Source of the DNA: Halomarina pelagica | Lineage (GTDB): Archaea > Halobacteriota > Halobacteria > Halobacteriales > Haloarculaceae | Assembly (NCBI RefSeq): GCF_024228315.1 | Contig: NZ_CP100454.1 | Span: forward strand, 2,604,001 to 2,668,000 | Reading direction: 5' to 3' | Length of the DNA stretch: 64,000 nt | Made by a program: the position numbers and the translations under genes | The notes under the pieces: generated by a model | Told to the model about the DNA's origin: nothing | Database searches by the model: none | The model's input: the letters and a program-made list of their open reading frames with translations, nothing else | In this document: in pieces, positions 42,027 to 50,672 of the stretch | Position numbering within the stretch: position 1 is the stretch's first letter | How the letters are laid out: each line of letters begins with the position of its first letter

Positions 42027-42434
42027 ATGAGTAACCCGTGGATAGCGATCGGCGCGTTGGGGGTCGTCGCGATCGGCCTCCCGCTGGTGATGATGGCGAT
42101 GTCTGCGATGCTTCGCCCCACCGTGCCGGAGCAAGGGAAATCCGCCACCTACGAGAGCGGCGAGGTCCCGACGGGCACCACGCGCATCCGGTTCAACATC
42201 CAGTACTACATGGTTGCGCTCCTGTTCGTCATTTTCGACATCGAGACGGTCCTGATCTTTCCGTGGACCGTCATCTACCGAAACGCCGTCTCGGAGGCGG
42301 GCCTCGCACAGGCGCTGGTCCCGATGTTGATCTTCATCGGCGTCCTCCTCGTCGGTCTCGTCTGGGCGTGGCGCAACGGTGCGGTCCGCTGGGTGCGTTC
42401 GGACCGCACAGACAGACAGCAGGTAGAAACATGA
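42027..42434 (+). CDS. nuoA: Complex I subunit A
   Basis: A 135-residue membrane subunit with three hydrophobic helices. 'GKSATYESGEVPTGTTRIRF' and 'NIQYYMVALLFVIFDIETVL' are the conserved loop and second helix. Promoter 'ctcttatatgc' (about 41978-41988) lies about 40 bp upstream and likely drives the whole nuo operon; the leader would be about 15 nt. It overlaps nuoB by 4 bp. Confidence 0.95.
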   Translation: MSNPWIAIGALGVVAIGLPLVMMAMSAMLRPTVPEQGKSATYESGEVPTGTTRIRFNIQYYMVALLFVIFDIETVLIFPWTVIYRNAVSEAGLAQALVPMLIFIGVLLVGLVWAWRNGAVRWVRSDRTDRQQVET

Positions 42435-43120
42435 GTAGCCAAAACACAACGACGACCTCGGCACAGACCACGCAGGAGGCTCGGATGGGCGAGGGGGTGG
42501 ACGCCCGGTTCAACTCCAAGCTCCGCGAGGCGTTCGGCTCCACGCCGTTCATCCTCACCAAGTTCGACAAGTTCATGAACTGGGTCCGGGGCTCCTCCAT
42601 GTTCATGCTGCAGTTCGGCATCGCCTGCTGCAGCATCGAGATGATGCACACCTACGCGGTCAAACACGACCTCGACCGCTTCGGTGCCGGCGTCCCGCGC
42701 GCCTCGCCGCGACAGGCCGACGTGATCATCGTCCCGGGCACCATCGTCTCGAAGTTCGCCCCGCGCATGAAGCGCGTCTACGACCAGATGCCCGAGCCGA
42801 AGTTCGTCGTCGGGATGGGCTCCTGTACGATCTCCGGCGGCCCCTTCCAGGAGGGCTACAACGTCATCAAGGGTGCCGAGGAGGTCATCCCGGTGGACAT
42901 CCACGTCCCCGGGTGCCCCCCGCGCCCCGAGGCGCTCGTCTACGGCGTCGCGAAGCTCCAGGAGCGCGTCGCCAACGGCGAGACCTCCCCGGTGACGGTC
43001 AAGCCGTACGAACTCGAGCAGTTCGGCGACCTCGACCGCGACGAACTCGTCCAGCACCTCGCGAGCCAGATCGACGAGGAGGACCTCGTCATGCGCTACA
43101 ACTGGGCGGAGTCGCCATGA
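42431..43120 (+). CDS. nuoB: Complex I subunit B ([4Fe-4S] cluster N2)
   Basis: A 229-residue NuoB. The four N2 ligands are seen: two adjacent Cys in 'FGIACCSIEMM', one in 'GMGSCTISGG' and one in 'VPGCPPRPEA'. N2 hands electrons to the quinone. The first 35 residues are a halophile-specific polar extension. The 4-bp overlaps with nuoA and nuoCD indicate tight coupling. Confidence 0.97.
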   Translation: MSSQNTTTTSAQTTQEARMGEGVDARFNSKLREAFGSTPFILTKFDKFMNWVRGSSMFMLQFGIACCSIEMMHTYAVKHDLDRFGAGVPRASPRQADVIIVPGTIVSKFAPRMKRVYDQMPEPKFVVGMGSCTISGGPFQEGYNVIKGAEEVIPVDIHVPGCPPRPEALVYGVAKLQERVANGETSPVTVKPYELEQFGDLDRDELVQHLASQIDEEDLVMRYNWAESP

Positions 43121-44796
43121 GCCTGGAAGAACCCACTCCCGGATCGGCGACCGAGGTCGGCGTCACCGAGCAGGGACTCGACTACGACGCGATCGAGTCG
43201 CTCCTCGGCGACCTCGTCGTCGGCCGCGAGTCGCACGTCAACGCCGAGTCGTTCGTCGTCCGCCCCGACCGGGTGGCGGCCGCGCTCGACCGCCTCAAGA
43301 ACCGGGCCGGCTTCGATCACCTGTCGTGCGTCACGGCCCAGGAGTACGAGGACCGCTTCGAGAGCATCTACCACCTGAAGAAGTACGCCGACCCGACCCA
43401 CGAGGTCAACCTCGTCGTACCGACGGGGCGCGAGAACCCCCACAGCCAGTCCGGGAACGCGGTCTTCCGCACCGCGGACTGGCACGAGCGGGAGGCCTAC
43501 GACCTCGTCGGCATCGAGTACGACGACCACCCCGATCTCCGGCGAATCCTCCTGCCGGAGACCTGGCAGGGTCATCCCCTTCGCCTCGACTACGATCAGG
43601 AGCAGCCCCAGGTCGTCGCCTTCCGGGAACACGCGAACCCCCTCCAGCAGGACCAGCGCGACGACGACACGGACACGATGTTCGTCAACATCGGGCCGCA
43701 CCACCCGGCGACCCACGGGGTGTTGCACCTGAAGACGACGCTCGACGGCGAACAGGTCGCTGACGTCGATCCCGACATCGGTTACCTCCACCGCTGTGAG
43801 GAGCAGATGTGCCAGCAGAGCACCTACCGCCACCAGATCATGCCCTACCCCGACCGCTGGGACTACATCTCCGCGGGCATCCTCAACGAGTGGGCGTACG
43901 CGCGCGCGGCGGAGGACCTCGCCGACATCGACGTCCCGGAGTACGCACAGATCATCCGCACCATGAGCGCGGAGCTGTGCCGCATCGCGAGCCACATGCT
44001 CGCGGTGGGGACGTTCGCGCTCGACGTCTACGGCGACTTCACCGCCATCTTCATGTACGCGACGCGGGACCGCGAGATCGTCCAGAACATCCTGGAGGAC
44101 CTCACCGGCCAGCGGCTCATGTTCAACTACCTCCGGCTGGGCGGCGTGGCGTGGGACCTGCCGGATCCCCGCGAGGAGTTCTTCGAGAAGACCCGCGACT
44201 TCCTCGACGACCTGCCCGCCAAACTCGAGGAGTACCACGACCTCATCACGGGCAACGAGATCTTCCAGCTCCGCTGCGTGAACACCGGCGTCCTCGAACC
44301 GGACGTGGCGAAGAGCTACGGGACGACGGGACCGGTCGCGCGTGGGTCGGGCATCGACTACGACCTGCGGCGGGACGATCCCTACGGGTACTACCCCGAC
44401 CTCGACTGGAACGTCGTCGTCGAGGACGGCTGTGACAACTTCGCGCGCGTGCTCGTCCGCCTCCGCGAGGTCGAAGAATCCGCGAAGATCATCGAACAGT
44501 GTCTCGACCTGCTCGAAGACTGGCCGGAAGACGATCGCGAGATCCAGAGCAACGTCCCTCGCACCCTCAAACCCGAGAACGATCGGGAGATCTACCGGGC
44601 GGTCGAGGCGGCGAAGGGCGAACTCGGCATCTACATCCGGTCGGACGGCACCGACAAACCCGCGCGCTTCAAGATCCGAAGCCCCTGCTTTTCGAACCTG
44701 CAGGCGCTCCCGGAGATGTCCGAAGGCGAGTACGTCCCCGATCTGGTCGCCTCGCTCGGTAGCCTCGACATCGTCCTCGGGGAGGTCGATCGATGA
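43117..44796 (+). CDS. nuoCD: Complex I fused subunit C/D
   Basis: A 559-residue fusion. Residues 20-170 are the C (30 kDa) part ('FDHLSCVTAQEYEDRFESIY', 'ADWHEREAYDLVGIEYDDHP'). Residues 185-559 are the D (49 kDa) part ('NIGPHHPATHGVLHLKTTLD', 'GYLHRCEEQMCQQSTYRHQI'), holding the quinone-site His and Tyr. The C-terminal 'CFSNLQALPEMSEGEYVPDL' and 'LGSLDIVLGEVDR' are intact. The C-D fusion is usual in haloarchaea. It overlaps both neighbours by 4 bp. Confidence 0.97.
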   Translation: MSLEEPTPGSATEVGVTEQGLDYDAIESLLGDLVVGRESHVNAESFVVRPDRVAAALDRLKNRAGFDHLSCVTAQEYEDRFESIYHLKKYADPTHEVNLVVPTGRENPHSQSGNAVFRTADWHEREAYDLVGIEYDDHPDLRRILLPETWQGHPLRLDYDQEQPQVVAFREHANPLQQDQRDDDTDTMFVNIGPHHPATHGVLHLKTTLDGEQVADVDPDIGYLHRCEEQMCQQSTYRHQIMPYPDRWDYISAGILNEWAYARAAEDLADIDVPEYAQIIRTMSAELCRIASHMLAVGTFALDVYGDFTAIFMYATRDREIVQNILEDLTGQRLMFNYLRLGGVAWDLPDPREEFFEKTRDFLDDLPAKLEEYHDLITGNEIFQLRCVNTGVLEPDVAKSYGTTGPVARGSGIDYDLRRDDPYGYYPDLDWNVVVEDGCDNFARVLVRLREVEESAKIIEQCLDLLEDWPEDDREIQSNVPRTLKPENDREIYRAVEAAKGELGIYIRSDGTDKPARFKIRSPCFSNLQALPEMSEGEYVPDLVASLGSLDIVLGEVDR

Positions 44797-45965
44797 GCGC
44801 GGGCGATCTCACCGTCGCGCTGCTCCAGCAGGGTAACGCCTCCAACGCGAGCAACGCGAGCGGTAACGCGACGAACGCGACGAACGCCACCAACGCGACG
44901 GCACCCCCCGTCAGCGGGGGGACGCTCACGGACACGATCGGGAACCTGCTCGGCTTCGGCGGGAACATGGGGCCGCTCGAGACGTTCGTCGCGGCGCTGA
45001 TCGCGGCGTTCATCGTCGGCAACATCATGCTCATCACGACCGCGATCGCGGGGCCGTGGGCGAAGCGGAAGATCACGGCGGCGTTCACCGACCGCATCGC
45101 GGTCAACCGGGTCGGGCCGTTCGGCCTGCTCATCATCGTCGCCGACGCGGTGCGCCTCCTCTCGAAGGAACTCATCATCCCCGAGGGCGCGGACCGCCCG
45201 GCGTTCGACCTCGCGCCCGTCGTGATGGTCGCCTCCGCCCTGCTCGGGTTCGCGGTCATCCCGATGGGTAGCGGCATCCAGCTCGCCGACCCCGAGGTCG
45301 GCCTCGCGTACGTCTTCGCGGTCTCCTCCATCGCCAGCGTCGGACTGGTGATGGGCGGCTACGCGTCGAACAACAAGTACTCGTTCCTCGGCGGTCTGCG
45401 CGCGGTGGCGCAGAACATCGCCTACGAGATTCCGCTCGTCGTCACGGCGGCGTCGGTGGTCATCTTCGCCGGCTCGCTCCAGATGAGCACCATCGTGAAC
45501 ATGCAGGCGGAGCCGCTGTTCACGGTGGCGGGCATCACCGTCCCCTCGTGGTACGCGTTCGTCAACCCGTTCGCGTTCGTGCTGTTCATCGCCGCCAACC
45601 TCGCCGAGGTCGGGCGCAACCCGTTCGACGTGCCCGAGGCCCCGACCGAGATCGTCGCCGGGTACCAGACGGAGTATTCCTCGGTCTACTTCGTGCTGAT
45701 GTACCTCGCGGAGTTCCTGCACATCTTCCTCGGCGGGGCGATCATCGCGACGATCTTCCTCGGCGGCCCGGCCGGACCGCTCCTGCCCGGGTTCGTCTGG
45801 TTCATGATCAAGATCTGGGCGGTCTTCCTGCTGACGCAGTGGGCCCGCTCTGCGGTCCCGCGCGTCCGCATCGACCAGCTCATCGAGATCGGCTGGAAGG
45901 GGATGCTCGTGCTCTCCTTCGCCAACCTCCTGCTCACCGCCGTCATCGTGGGGGTGATCGTCTGA
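44793..45965 (+). CDS. nuoH: Complex I subunit H with sequon-rich N-terminal extension
   Basis: A 390-residue, eight-helix membrane subunit that links the quinone site to the proton pumps. 'KRKITAAFTDRIAVNRVGPF' and 'NPFDVPEAPTEIVAGYQTEY' are the conserved loops. The first 55 residues are extra, and residues 15-36 contain seven N-X-S/T sequons in tandem (NAS three times, then NAT four times). A bacterial NuoH starts at the first helix. If the N-terminus is outside, these could be glycosylated. Confidence 0.95.
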   Translation: MSAGDLTVALLQQGNASNASNASGNATNATNATNATAPPVSGGTLTDTIGNLLGFGGNMGPLETFVAALIAAFIVGNIMLITTAIAGPWAKRKITAAFTDRIAVNRVGPFGLLIIVADAVRLLSKELIIPEGADRPAFDLAPVVMVASALLGFAVIPMGSGIQLADPEVGLAYVFAVSSIASVGLVMGGYASNNKYSFLGGLRAVAQNIAYEIPLVVTAASVVIFAGSLQMSTIVNMQAEPLFTVAGITVPSWYAFVNPFAFVLFIAANLAEVGRNPFDVPEAPTEIVAGYQTEYSSVYFVLMYLAEFLHIFLGGAIIATIFLGGPAGPLLPGFVWFMIKIWAVFLLTQWARSAVPRVRIDQLIEIGWKGMLVLSFANLLLTAVIVGVIV

Positions 45966-46071
45966 GACGGCCGGCCCCGGGGCGTTCCGGGGCGAGTCGG
46001 GCACCGCCCGACGACGCCCGGGCAGGCGGAGATCCCGGGGTTGAAATCCCCCCTTCGAGAAGGGTATACCA

Positions 46072-46533
46072 ATGATTGGAATCCTCAAGGGCATGGCGAC
46101 CACGATGAAACACGCCCTGGACGGGACGACGTTCACCGTCGAGTACCCCGACCAGGCACCGGAGGTCAGCCCCCGGTTCCGCGGCGTGCACAAGTTCAGC
46201 CAGGAGCGCTGCATCTGGTGTCGCCAGTGTGAGAACGTCTGCCCGAACGACACCATCCAGATCGTCACGGACGAACAGCGCAACGGCGAGCAGTACAACC
46301 TCCACATCGGCCAGTGCGTCTACTGCCGACTCTGCGAGGAGGTCTGCCCCGTCGACGCCATCCTGCTCACCCAGAACTTCGAGTTCACGGCGGACACGAA
46401 GGACGAGTTCGCCTACAACATGGAGCAGTTGAAGAACGTCCCCTGGTACAAGGACATCGACCCGCTCGCCTCCCGCGAGCCCGACCGCGGCGCGTGGATC
46501 GGCGAGGGCGAAGGCGACGTGGACTACCAGTAA
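46072..46533 (+). CDS. nuoI: Complex I subunit I (two [4Fe-4S] clusters)
   Basis: A 153-residue ferredoxin-like subunit. Two cluster motifs are seen, 'CIWCRQCENVCP' and 'CVYCRLCEEVCP', each CxxCxxCxxxCP. They carry electrons toward N2. A gap of 106 bp separates it from nuoH. The stop is followed within 10 bases by a T6 tract and a hairpin repeat, and the next complex I gene is more than 1.1 kb away, so the operon is interrupted here. Confidence 0.97.
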   Translation: MIGILKGMATTMKHALDGTTFTVEYPDQAPEVSPRFRGVHKFSQERCIWCRQCENVCPNDTIQIVTDEQRNGEQYNLHIGQCVYCRLCEEVCPVDAILLTQNFEFTADTKDEFAYNMEQLKNVPWYKDIDPLASREPDRGAWIGEGEGDVDYQ

Positions 46534-46540
46534 AGCACCA

Positions 46541-46653
46541 CTTTTTTGGGCGAGGTCCTCCTCGGCGTGGCGAAGCCACGCCTCGTCGAACCCCGCCCAA
46601 AAACCTGGACTAAAAACGCCGCTCGCTCGTTCGCTTCGCTCACTCGCTCGCGG
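46541..46653 (+). repeat. Intergenic hairpin repeat, copy C, with possible terminator
   Basis: 'TTTTTTGGGCG' pairs with 'CGCCCAAAAA', enclosing a stem GGCGTGGC-gaa-GCCACGCC; then 'CCTGGACTAAAAACG' and runs of GCTCGCT. It has the same layout as copies A and B. The T6 tract lies 8 bases past the nuoI stop and could end transcription. Confidence 0.6.
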
Positions 46654-46936
46654 TACGACACGGATCGAGCCGCACGCAAAACCTGTTTCCGCGAGCGAGA
46701 GCGAGGCGTGAGCGAAGCGAGCGCCTCGAACAGCCGAGCGGCGGAGCCGTGAGGCGAACGCAGTAAGCGGACGCTTGCCGAACGAGAGAAGCGAGTCCAG
46801 CAGTGGACGAAAAAGGCCGCTCCGAGCGGTAACGGGAGCGGTGACCCTGCTCTGTGAGGTGCCGCCAACGTTTCGCATCGATGGGTTCACCGCGTGGGGC
46901 GGAAAGTGACTAATAGCCGTAGATAGTACGGTACGT
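46654..46936. other. Low-complexity intergenic DNA between nuoI and the toxin-antitoxin pair
   Basis: Imperfect repeats of 'gagcgaagcgagcg' type and 'gtccagcagtggacgaaaaagg' suggest further, decayed pieces of the hairpin-repeat family in the opposite direction. No protein frame is credible. A weak TATA ('gactaatag', 46908-46916) precedes the next gene at leaderless distance. Confidence 0.4.
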
Positions 46937-47206
46937 ATGCCGGTAGTCAGCACGCCGAACGTACTCGGCGGCGACCCCCGTCTCGAAGGACGTCGTATCT
47001 CGGTACTACAGGTCGCTGATCTCGTACTCGCGGGGCACGGACCCGAGCACGTCGCCGACCAACTCGGCATCACCCTCGCGGAGGTCCACGAGGCGATGGC
47101 TTACTACTACAATCATCCCGACCAGATGGAGGCCGTCCGAGAAGCCTACGAAGACCTCGAAGCGGACCTGGCTGAACGGTCGAACGCGCCACACGCACCA
47201 CCGTAG
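46937..47206 (+). CDS. DUF433 antitoxin-like protein
   Basis: An 89-residue DUF433 protein: 'PRLEGRRISVLQVADLVLAG', then 'EHVADQLGITLAEVHEAMAY' and 'YYNHPDQMEAVREAY'. DUF433 has a winged HTH fold and is the usual upstream partner of DUF5615 PIN-like toxins. Its stop is immediately followed by the toxin ATG. It has its own promoter-like box and interrupts the nuo operon. Confidence 0.9.
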   Translation: MPVVSTPNVLGGDPRLEGRRISVLQVADLVLAGHGPEHVADQLGITLAEVHEAMAYYYNHPDQMEAVREAYEDLEADLAERSNAPHAPP

Positions 47207-47551
47207 ATGACTCGACTGGCGTTTCTCGTCGACGAACACGTTCCGCGCGTGTTCACCACCTCCTTACGGTCCAGTGGGTTCGAGGCGACGACCGCCCGAG
47301 AACGGTACGGAGAGAGGAGCAACGATCGAACGATCCTCGACGACTGTCGACGGGAGGAGATGGTCGTCGTCACCAACGACCGTGACTTCGTCCGGATGGG
47401 CGACGAACACGCGGGCATCGTGATGTATACCGACCGGACCCTATTGCTCGATGCGCCGCTCGAGGCAGTCGAGGCGATCACCCGAATCAATCGGTACTAC
47501 ACGCCGGCGGAGATTCGCAACACCGTCGAATGGTTGGACGACTGGACATAG
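47207..47551 (+). CDS. DUF5615 PIN-like toxin (putative RNase)
   Basis: A 114-residue DUF5615 protein. 'AFLVDEHVPRVFTTSLRSSG', 'ILDDCRREEMVVVTNDRDFV' and 'EHAGIVMYTD' place the acidic residues (Asp9-Glu10, Asp near 'TNDRDF') typical of the PIN-like fold. Such proteins are thought to be RNases held in check by DUF433. It starts at the base after the antitoxin stop. The motif looks intact, so the pair may be active. Confidence 0.9.
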   Translation: MTRLAFLVDEHVPRVFTTSLRSSGFEATTARERYGERSNDRTILDDCRREEMVVVTNDRDFVRMGDEHAGIVMYTDRTLLLDAPLEAVEAITRINRYYTPAEIRNTVEWLDDWT

Positions 47552-47658
47552 CCGTCGGCTCGACGGACGACAGCGACTCCTCTAAACCGCTGCCCGTGCA
47601 TGCGCGCTCGTAGACGATTCTCGAAACGTTGAAACCCCGAGCGCAACGACAGACACCA

Positions 47659-47928
47659 ATGGCAGTAGCAGAGACACTAGCATTCGCGCTGTTCGCCATC
47701 GTAACGGTGGGGAGCGCACTCGGCGTCGTGCTCGTGCGTGACGTCTGGCACGCGGCGCTGCTCCTCGGGGTGGCGCTGCTGTCGGTCGCGGTGCACTACG
47801 TCATGCTACGCGCCGAGTTCCTGGCGGCGATGCAGGTCCTCGTCTACGTCGGCGGGGTCCTCATCCTCATCACCTTCGCGGTGATGCTGACCCGCGAGTC
47901 CGCCAGCGACGAGGAGGTGCCAGCATGA
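47659..47928 (+). CDS. nuoJ1: Complex I subunit J, N-terminal half
   Basis: An 89-residue protein with three membrane helices. 'VLVRDVWHAALLLGVALLSV' and 'MLRAEFLAAMQVLVYVGGVL' are the first part of NuoJ, including the conserved 'AEF'. Haloarchaea split NuoJ into two genes; the second half overlaps this one by 4 bp. ATG 47659 is chosen; the upstream frame is not coding. A promoter may lie near 47570-47630 because the TA pair separates it from nuoI. Confidence 0.93.
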   Translation: MAVAETLAFALFAIVTVGSALGVVLVRDVWHAALLLGVALLSVAVHYVMLRAEFLAAMQVLVYVGGVLILITFAVMLTRESASDEEVPA

Positions 47929-48338
47929 CCACGCGTCCACGCTTGAAACTCGACGGCAGTAGCATGGTGCCGGGCCTCGCCGCGGTGGCGTTGTTCGTCG
48001 TCATGGCCGCGGTGTTCCTCACTGCGCAGTACGGCCAGCCGCAGGGCTTCGCCGAGGGGAGTATCACCGCGAGCATCGGCTACGCGATGTTCGACCTCGT
48101 GAACCTCGCCACCCACGAGTCCGAGGGCTTTCTCATCGCGTTCGAGATCATCGACGTCGTCCTCGTCGCCGCGCTGGTGGCGGCCGTGATGCTGGCGCGC
48201 CGCGAAGGCGGCTCCGCTCACGGCCCCGCCGGCGCGTCCGTTCGCACCGACGGCGGACGGGCGGACCGGGACGACTCGACCGAGGACGAACTGGCCGACG
48301 AACCGACCGACGGCGAATCCCCGGGGGAGGGCCGCTGA
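47925..48338 (+). CDS. nuoJ2: Complex I subunit J, C-terminal half
   Basis: A 137-residue protein with two membrane helices ('GLAAVALFVVMAAVFLTAQY' and 'GFLIAFEIIDVVLVAALVAA'), the latter being the last helix of NuoJ. The final 45 residues are acidic and cytoplasmic. It overlaps nuoJ1 by 4 bp, and its last base is the first base of nuoK. Confidence 0.93.
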   Translation: MTTRPRLKLDGSSMVPGLAAVALFVVMAAVFLTAQYGQPQGFAEGSITASIGYAMFDLVNLATHESEGFLIAFEIIDVVLVAALVAAVMLARREGGSAHGPAGASVRTDGGRADRDDSTEDELADEPTDGESPGEGR

Positions 48339-48643
48339 TGGCCGTCCCCGTCCAGTACTACCTCGTGCTGTCGGCGGCGGTGTTCTGCATCGGCCTGTTC
48401 GGCATCCTGACCCGTCGCAACGCGCTGTTCTTCCTGATGAGCGTCGAACTCATGCTGAACGCGGCGAACATCAACCTCGTCGCGTTCTCCTACCAGTTCG
48501 GCAACCTCACCGGGCAGGTGTTCAGCCTGTTCACGATGGCGCTGGCCGCCGCGGAGGTGGCCGTCGGGATCGGCATCATCCTCGTACTGTACCGGAACTT
48601 CAGCGACGTGGACGTCACCAAGGCGACCACGATGAGGTGGTAA
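48338..48643 (+). CDS. nuoK: Complex I subunit K
   Basis: A 101-residue, three-helix protein. 'ILTRRNALFFLMSVELMLNA' holds the conserved Glu in helix 2 and 'AAEVAVGIGIILVLYRNF' the second conserved Glu, both used in proton transfer. Standard length. It shares one base with nuoJ2 and is 4 bp from nuoL. Confidence 0.96.
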   Translation: MAVPVQYYLVLSAAVFCIGLFGILTRRNALFFLMSVELMLNAANINLVAFSYQFGNLTGQVFSLFTMALAAAEVAVGIGIILVLYRNFSDVDVTKATTMRW

Positions 48644-48647
48644 GATC

Positions 48648-50672
48648 ATGGCAGGAGTATTCGACTACGCGCCGGCGATCGCACTGTTGCCGTTCGTCTC
48701 GTTCCTCGTCGCGCTCTTCGGGGGGAAGTACATGCCGAAGAAGGGCGCGCTCGCCGGCATCGTCGCGACCGGCGGCTCGCTCGCGCTGTCCGCCTGGGTG
48801 GCGCTGACGGTGCTCGGCGGCGAGACGTACAACCAGGTCATCTACACGTTCGTGGCCACCCAGGACCCGTTCGCCCTGGAGTTCGGCCTGCTGCTCGACC
48901 AGCTCTCCTCGCTGATGCTGGTCATCGTCTCGCTCATCGCGTTCCTCGTACACGTGTTCAGCCTCGGCTACATGAACGACGAGGGCGAGATCGGGCTACC
49001 GCGGTACTACGCCGAACTCGGCCTGTTCAGCGCGAGCATGCTCGCGTTCGTGATGTCCTCGAACCTGCTGATGGCGTTCATGTTCTTCGAACTGGTCGGG
49101 CTCTGCTCGTACCTGCTCATCGGCTTCTGGTTCCGTGACGACGGCCCGGCGTCGGCGGCGAAGAAGGCGTTCCTCGTCACCCGCTTCGGTGACTACTTCT
49201 TCCTGATCGGCGTCGTCGCCGTGTTCGCCACGTTCGGCACGGCGGCGTTCGCGGGGGGAGAGAGCTTCCCCCACCTCGCCGAACAGGCCCTGCACGGCGA
49301 GGCCCAGGTGAACACCTTCGGCTTCGCGCCGGAGACCTGGTTCACGGTCCTCGGCCTGCTCGTGCTCGGGGGCGTGATGGGCAAGTCCGCCCAGTTCCCG
49401 TTCCACACGTGGCTGCCCGACGCGATGGAGGGCCCGACGCCCGTCTCCGCGCTCATCCACGCGGCGACGATGGTCGCCGCTGGCGTCTACCTCGTCGCGC
49501 GCATGTACGGCTTCTACGCCCTCTCGCCGACGGCGCTCGCGGTGATCGCCTTCGTCGGCGGCTTCACGGCGCTGTTCGCCGCGACGATGGGCGTCGTCAA
49601 GCGCGAGATCAAGCAGGTGCTCGCCTACTCGACCATCTCCCAGTACGGCTACATCATGCTCGCGCTGGGGACGGGCGGATACGTCGCCGCCGTCTTCCAC
49701 CTGACCACCCACGCGGTGTTCAAGGCGCTGCTGTTCCTCGGCGCGGGGTCGGTCATCATCGCGATGCACCACAACGAGGACATGTGGGACATGGGCGGGC
49801 TGAAAGACCGCATGCCCGTCACCTACTGGACGTTCCTCTCGGGGTCGCTCGCGCTCGCGGGCATCGTCCCGTTCTCCGGCTTCTGGTCGAAGGACGAGGT
49901 GCTGTTCGAGGCGCTCGTCCACGGCCTCGGCGGGAACCCGCTGCTCCTCGCCGCCTACGCAATGGGCCTGCTCGCCGTCTTCCTGACGGGCTTCTACACC
50001 TTCCGGATGGTCATACTGACCTTCCACGGCGAGCCCCGGACGGACACGGCGCGTGATCCCCACGGCGTTCGCTGGAACGTCAAGGGGCCGCTCGTCGTCC
50101 TCGGCGTGCTCGCGGCGGTCGTCGGGTTCATCAACGCCGCGCCGATCGCGGAGCTGACCGGCGCGCACGTCGACTTCCTCCACTCGTGGCTGTTCCACGG
50201 GCCGGAGAACCTCACCGGCGAGCACTACGAGACGCTGCTCGAGGAGTTCGCCGGCTACGAGGCCGCCTACCCGCTCGGCGAGGTCGGCACGATGCTCGCC
50301 TCCGCGGCGGTGTCGCTCGGCCTCGCGCTCGCCGGTGCCGGGCTCGCGGTGGCGCTCTACCGCGGCCCCGCGCCGGTCGAACACACGGACAGACTCGGCT
50401 CGATCAAGACGTTGCTCTTCAACAACTACTACCAGGACGAGTACCAGGTGTGGCTCGCCGAGGGCCTGACGGCGAACGTCGCCCGGGGTGCCGACAAGTT
50501 CGACCAGGGCGTCATCGACGGCGTGGTCAACGGCGTCTCCAGCGTCTCGCTGTTCTCCGGCAGCCGCATCCGGCGCATCCAGACCGGGATCGTCTCCAAC
50601 TACGCCGCGCTGCTCACGCTCGGGCTGGTCGCGCTCATCGTCGCGCTCGGGCTGGTCGGGGGGTGGTTCTGA
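48648..50672 (+). CDS. nuoL: Complex I subunit L (proton-pumping antiporter-like)
   Basis: A 674-residue antiporter-like subunit with about 16 helices. 'LMAFMFFELVGLCSYLLIGF' holds the conserved Glu and 'SAQFPFHTWLPDAMEGPTPV' and 'EIKQVLAYSTISQYGYIML' hold the key Lys and His. The C-terminal part includes the long lateral helix region ('DRLGSIKTLLFNNYYQDEYQ'). Its stop is adjacent to the GTG of nuoM. Confidence 0.97.
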   Translation: MAGVFDYAPAIALLPFVSFLVALFGGKYMPKKGALAGIVATGGSLALSAWVALTVLGGETYNQVIYTFVATQDPFALEFGLLLDQLSSLMLVIVSLIAFLVHVFSLGYMNDEGEIGLPRYYAELGLFSASMLAFVMSSNLLMAFMFFELVGLCSYLLIGFWFRDDGPASAAKKAFLVTRFGDYFFLIGVVAVFATFGTAAFAGGESFPHLAEQALHGEAQVNTFGFAPETWFTVLGLLVLGGVMGKSAQFPFHTWLPDAMEGPTPVSALIHAATMVAAGVYLVARMYGFYALSPTALAVIAFVGGFTALFAATMGVVKREIKQVLAYSTISQYGYIMLALGTGGYVAAVFHLTTHAVFKALLFLGAGSVIIAMHHNEDMWDMGGLKDRMPVTYWTFLSGSLALAGIVPFSGFWSKDEVLFEALVHGLGGNPLLLAAYAMGLLAVFLTGFYTFRMVILTFHGEPRTDTARDPHGVRWNVKGPLVVLGVLAAVVGFINAAPIAELTGAHVDFLHSWLFHGPENLTGEHYETLLEEFAGYEAAYPLGEVGTMLASAAVSLGLALAGAGLAVALYRGPAPVEHTDRLGSIKTLLFNNYYQDEYQVWLAEGLTANVARGADKFDQGVIDGVVNGVSSVSLFSGSRIRRIQTGIVSNYAALLTLGLVALIVALGLVGGWF

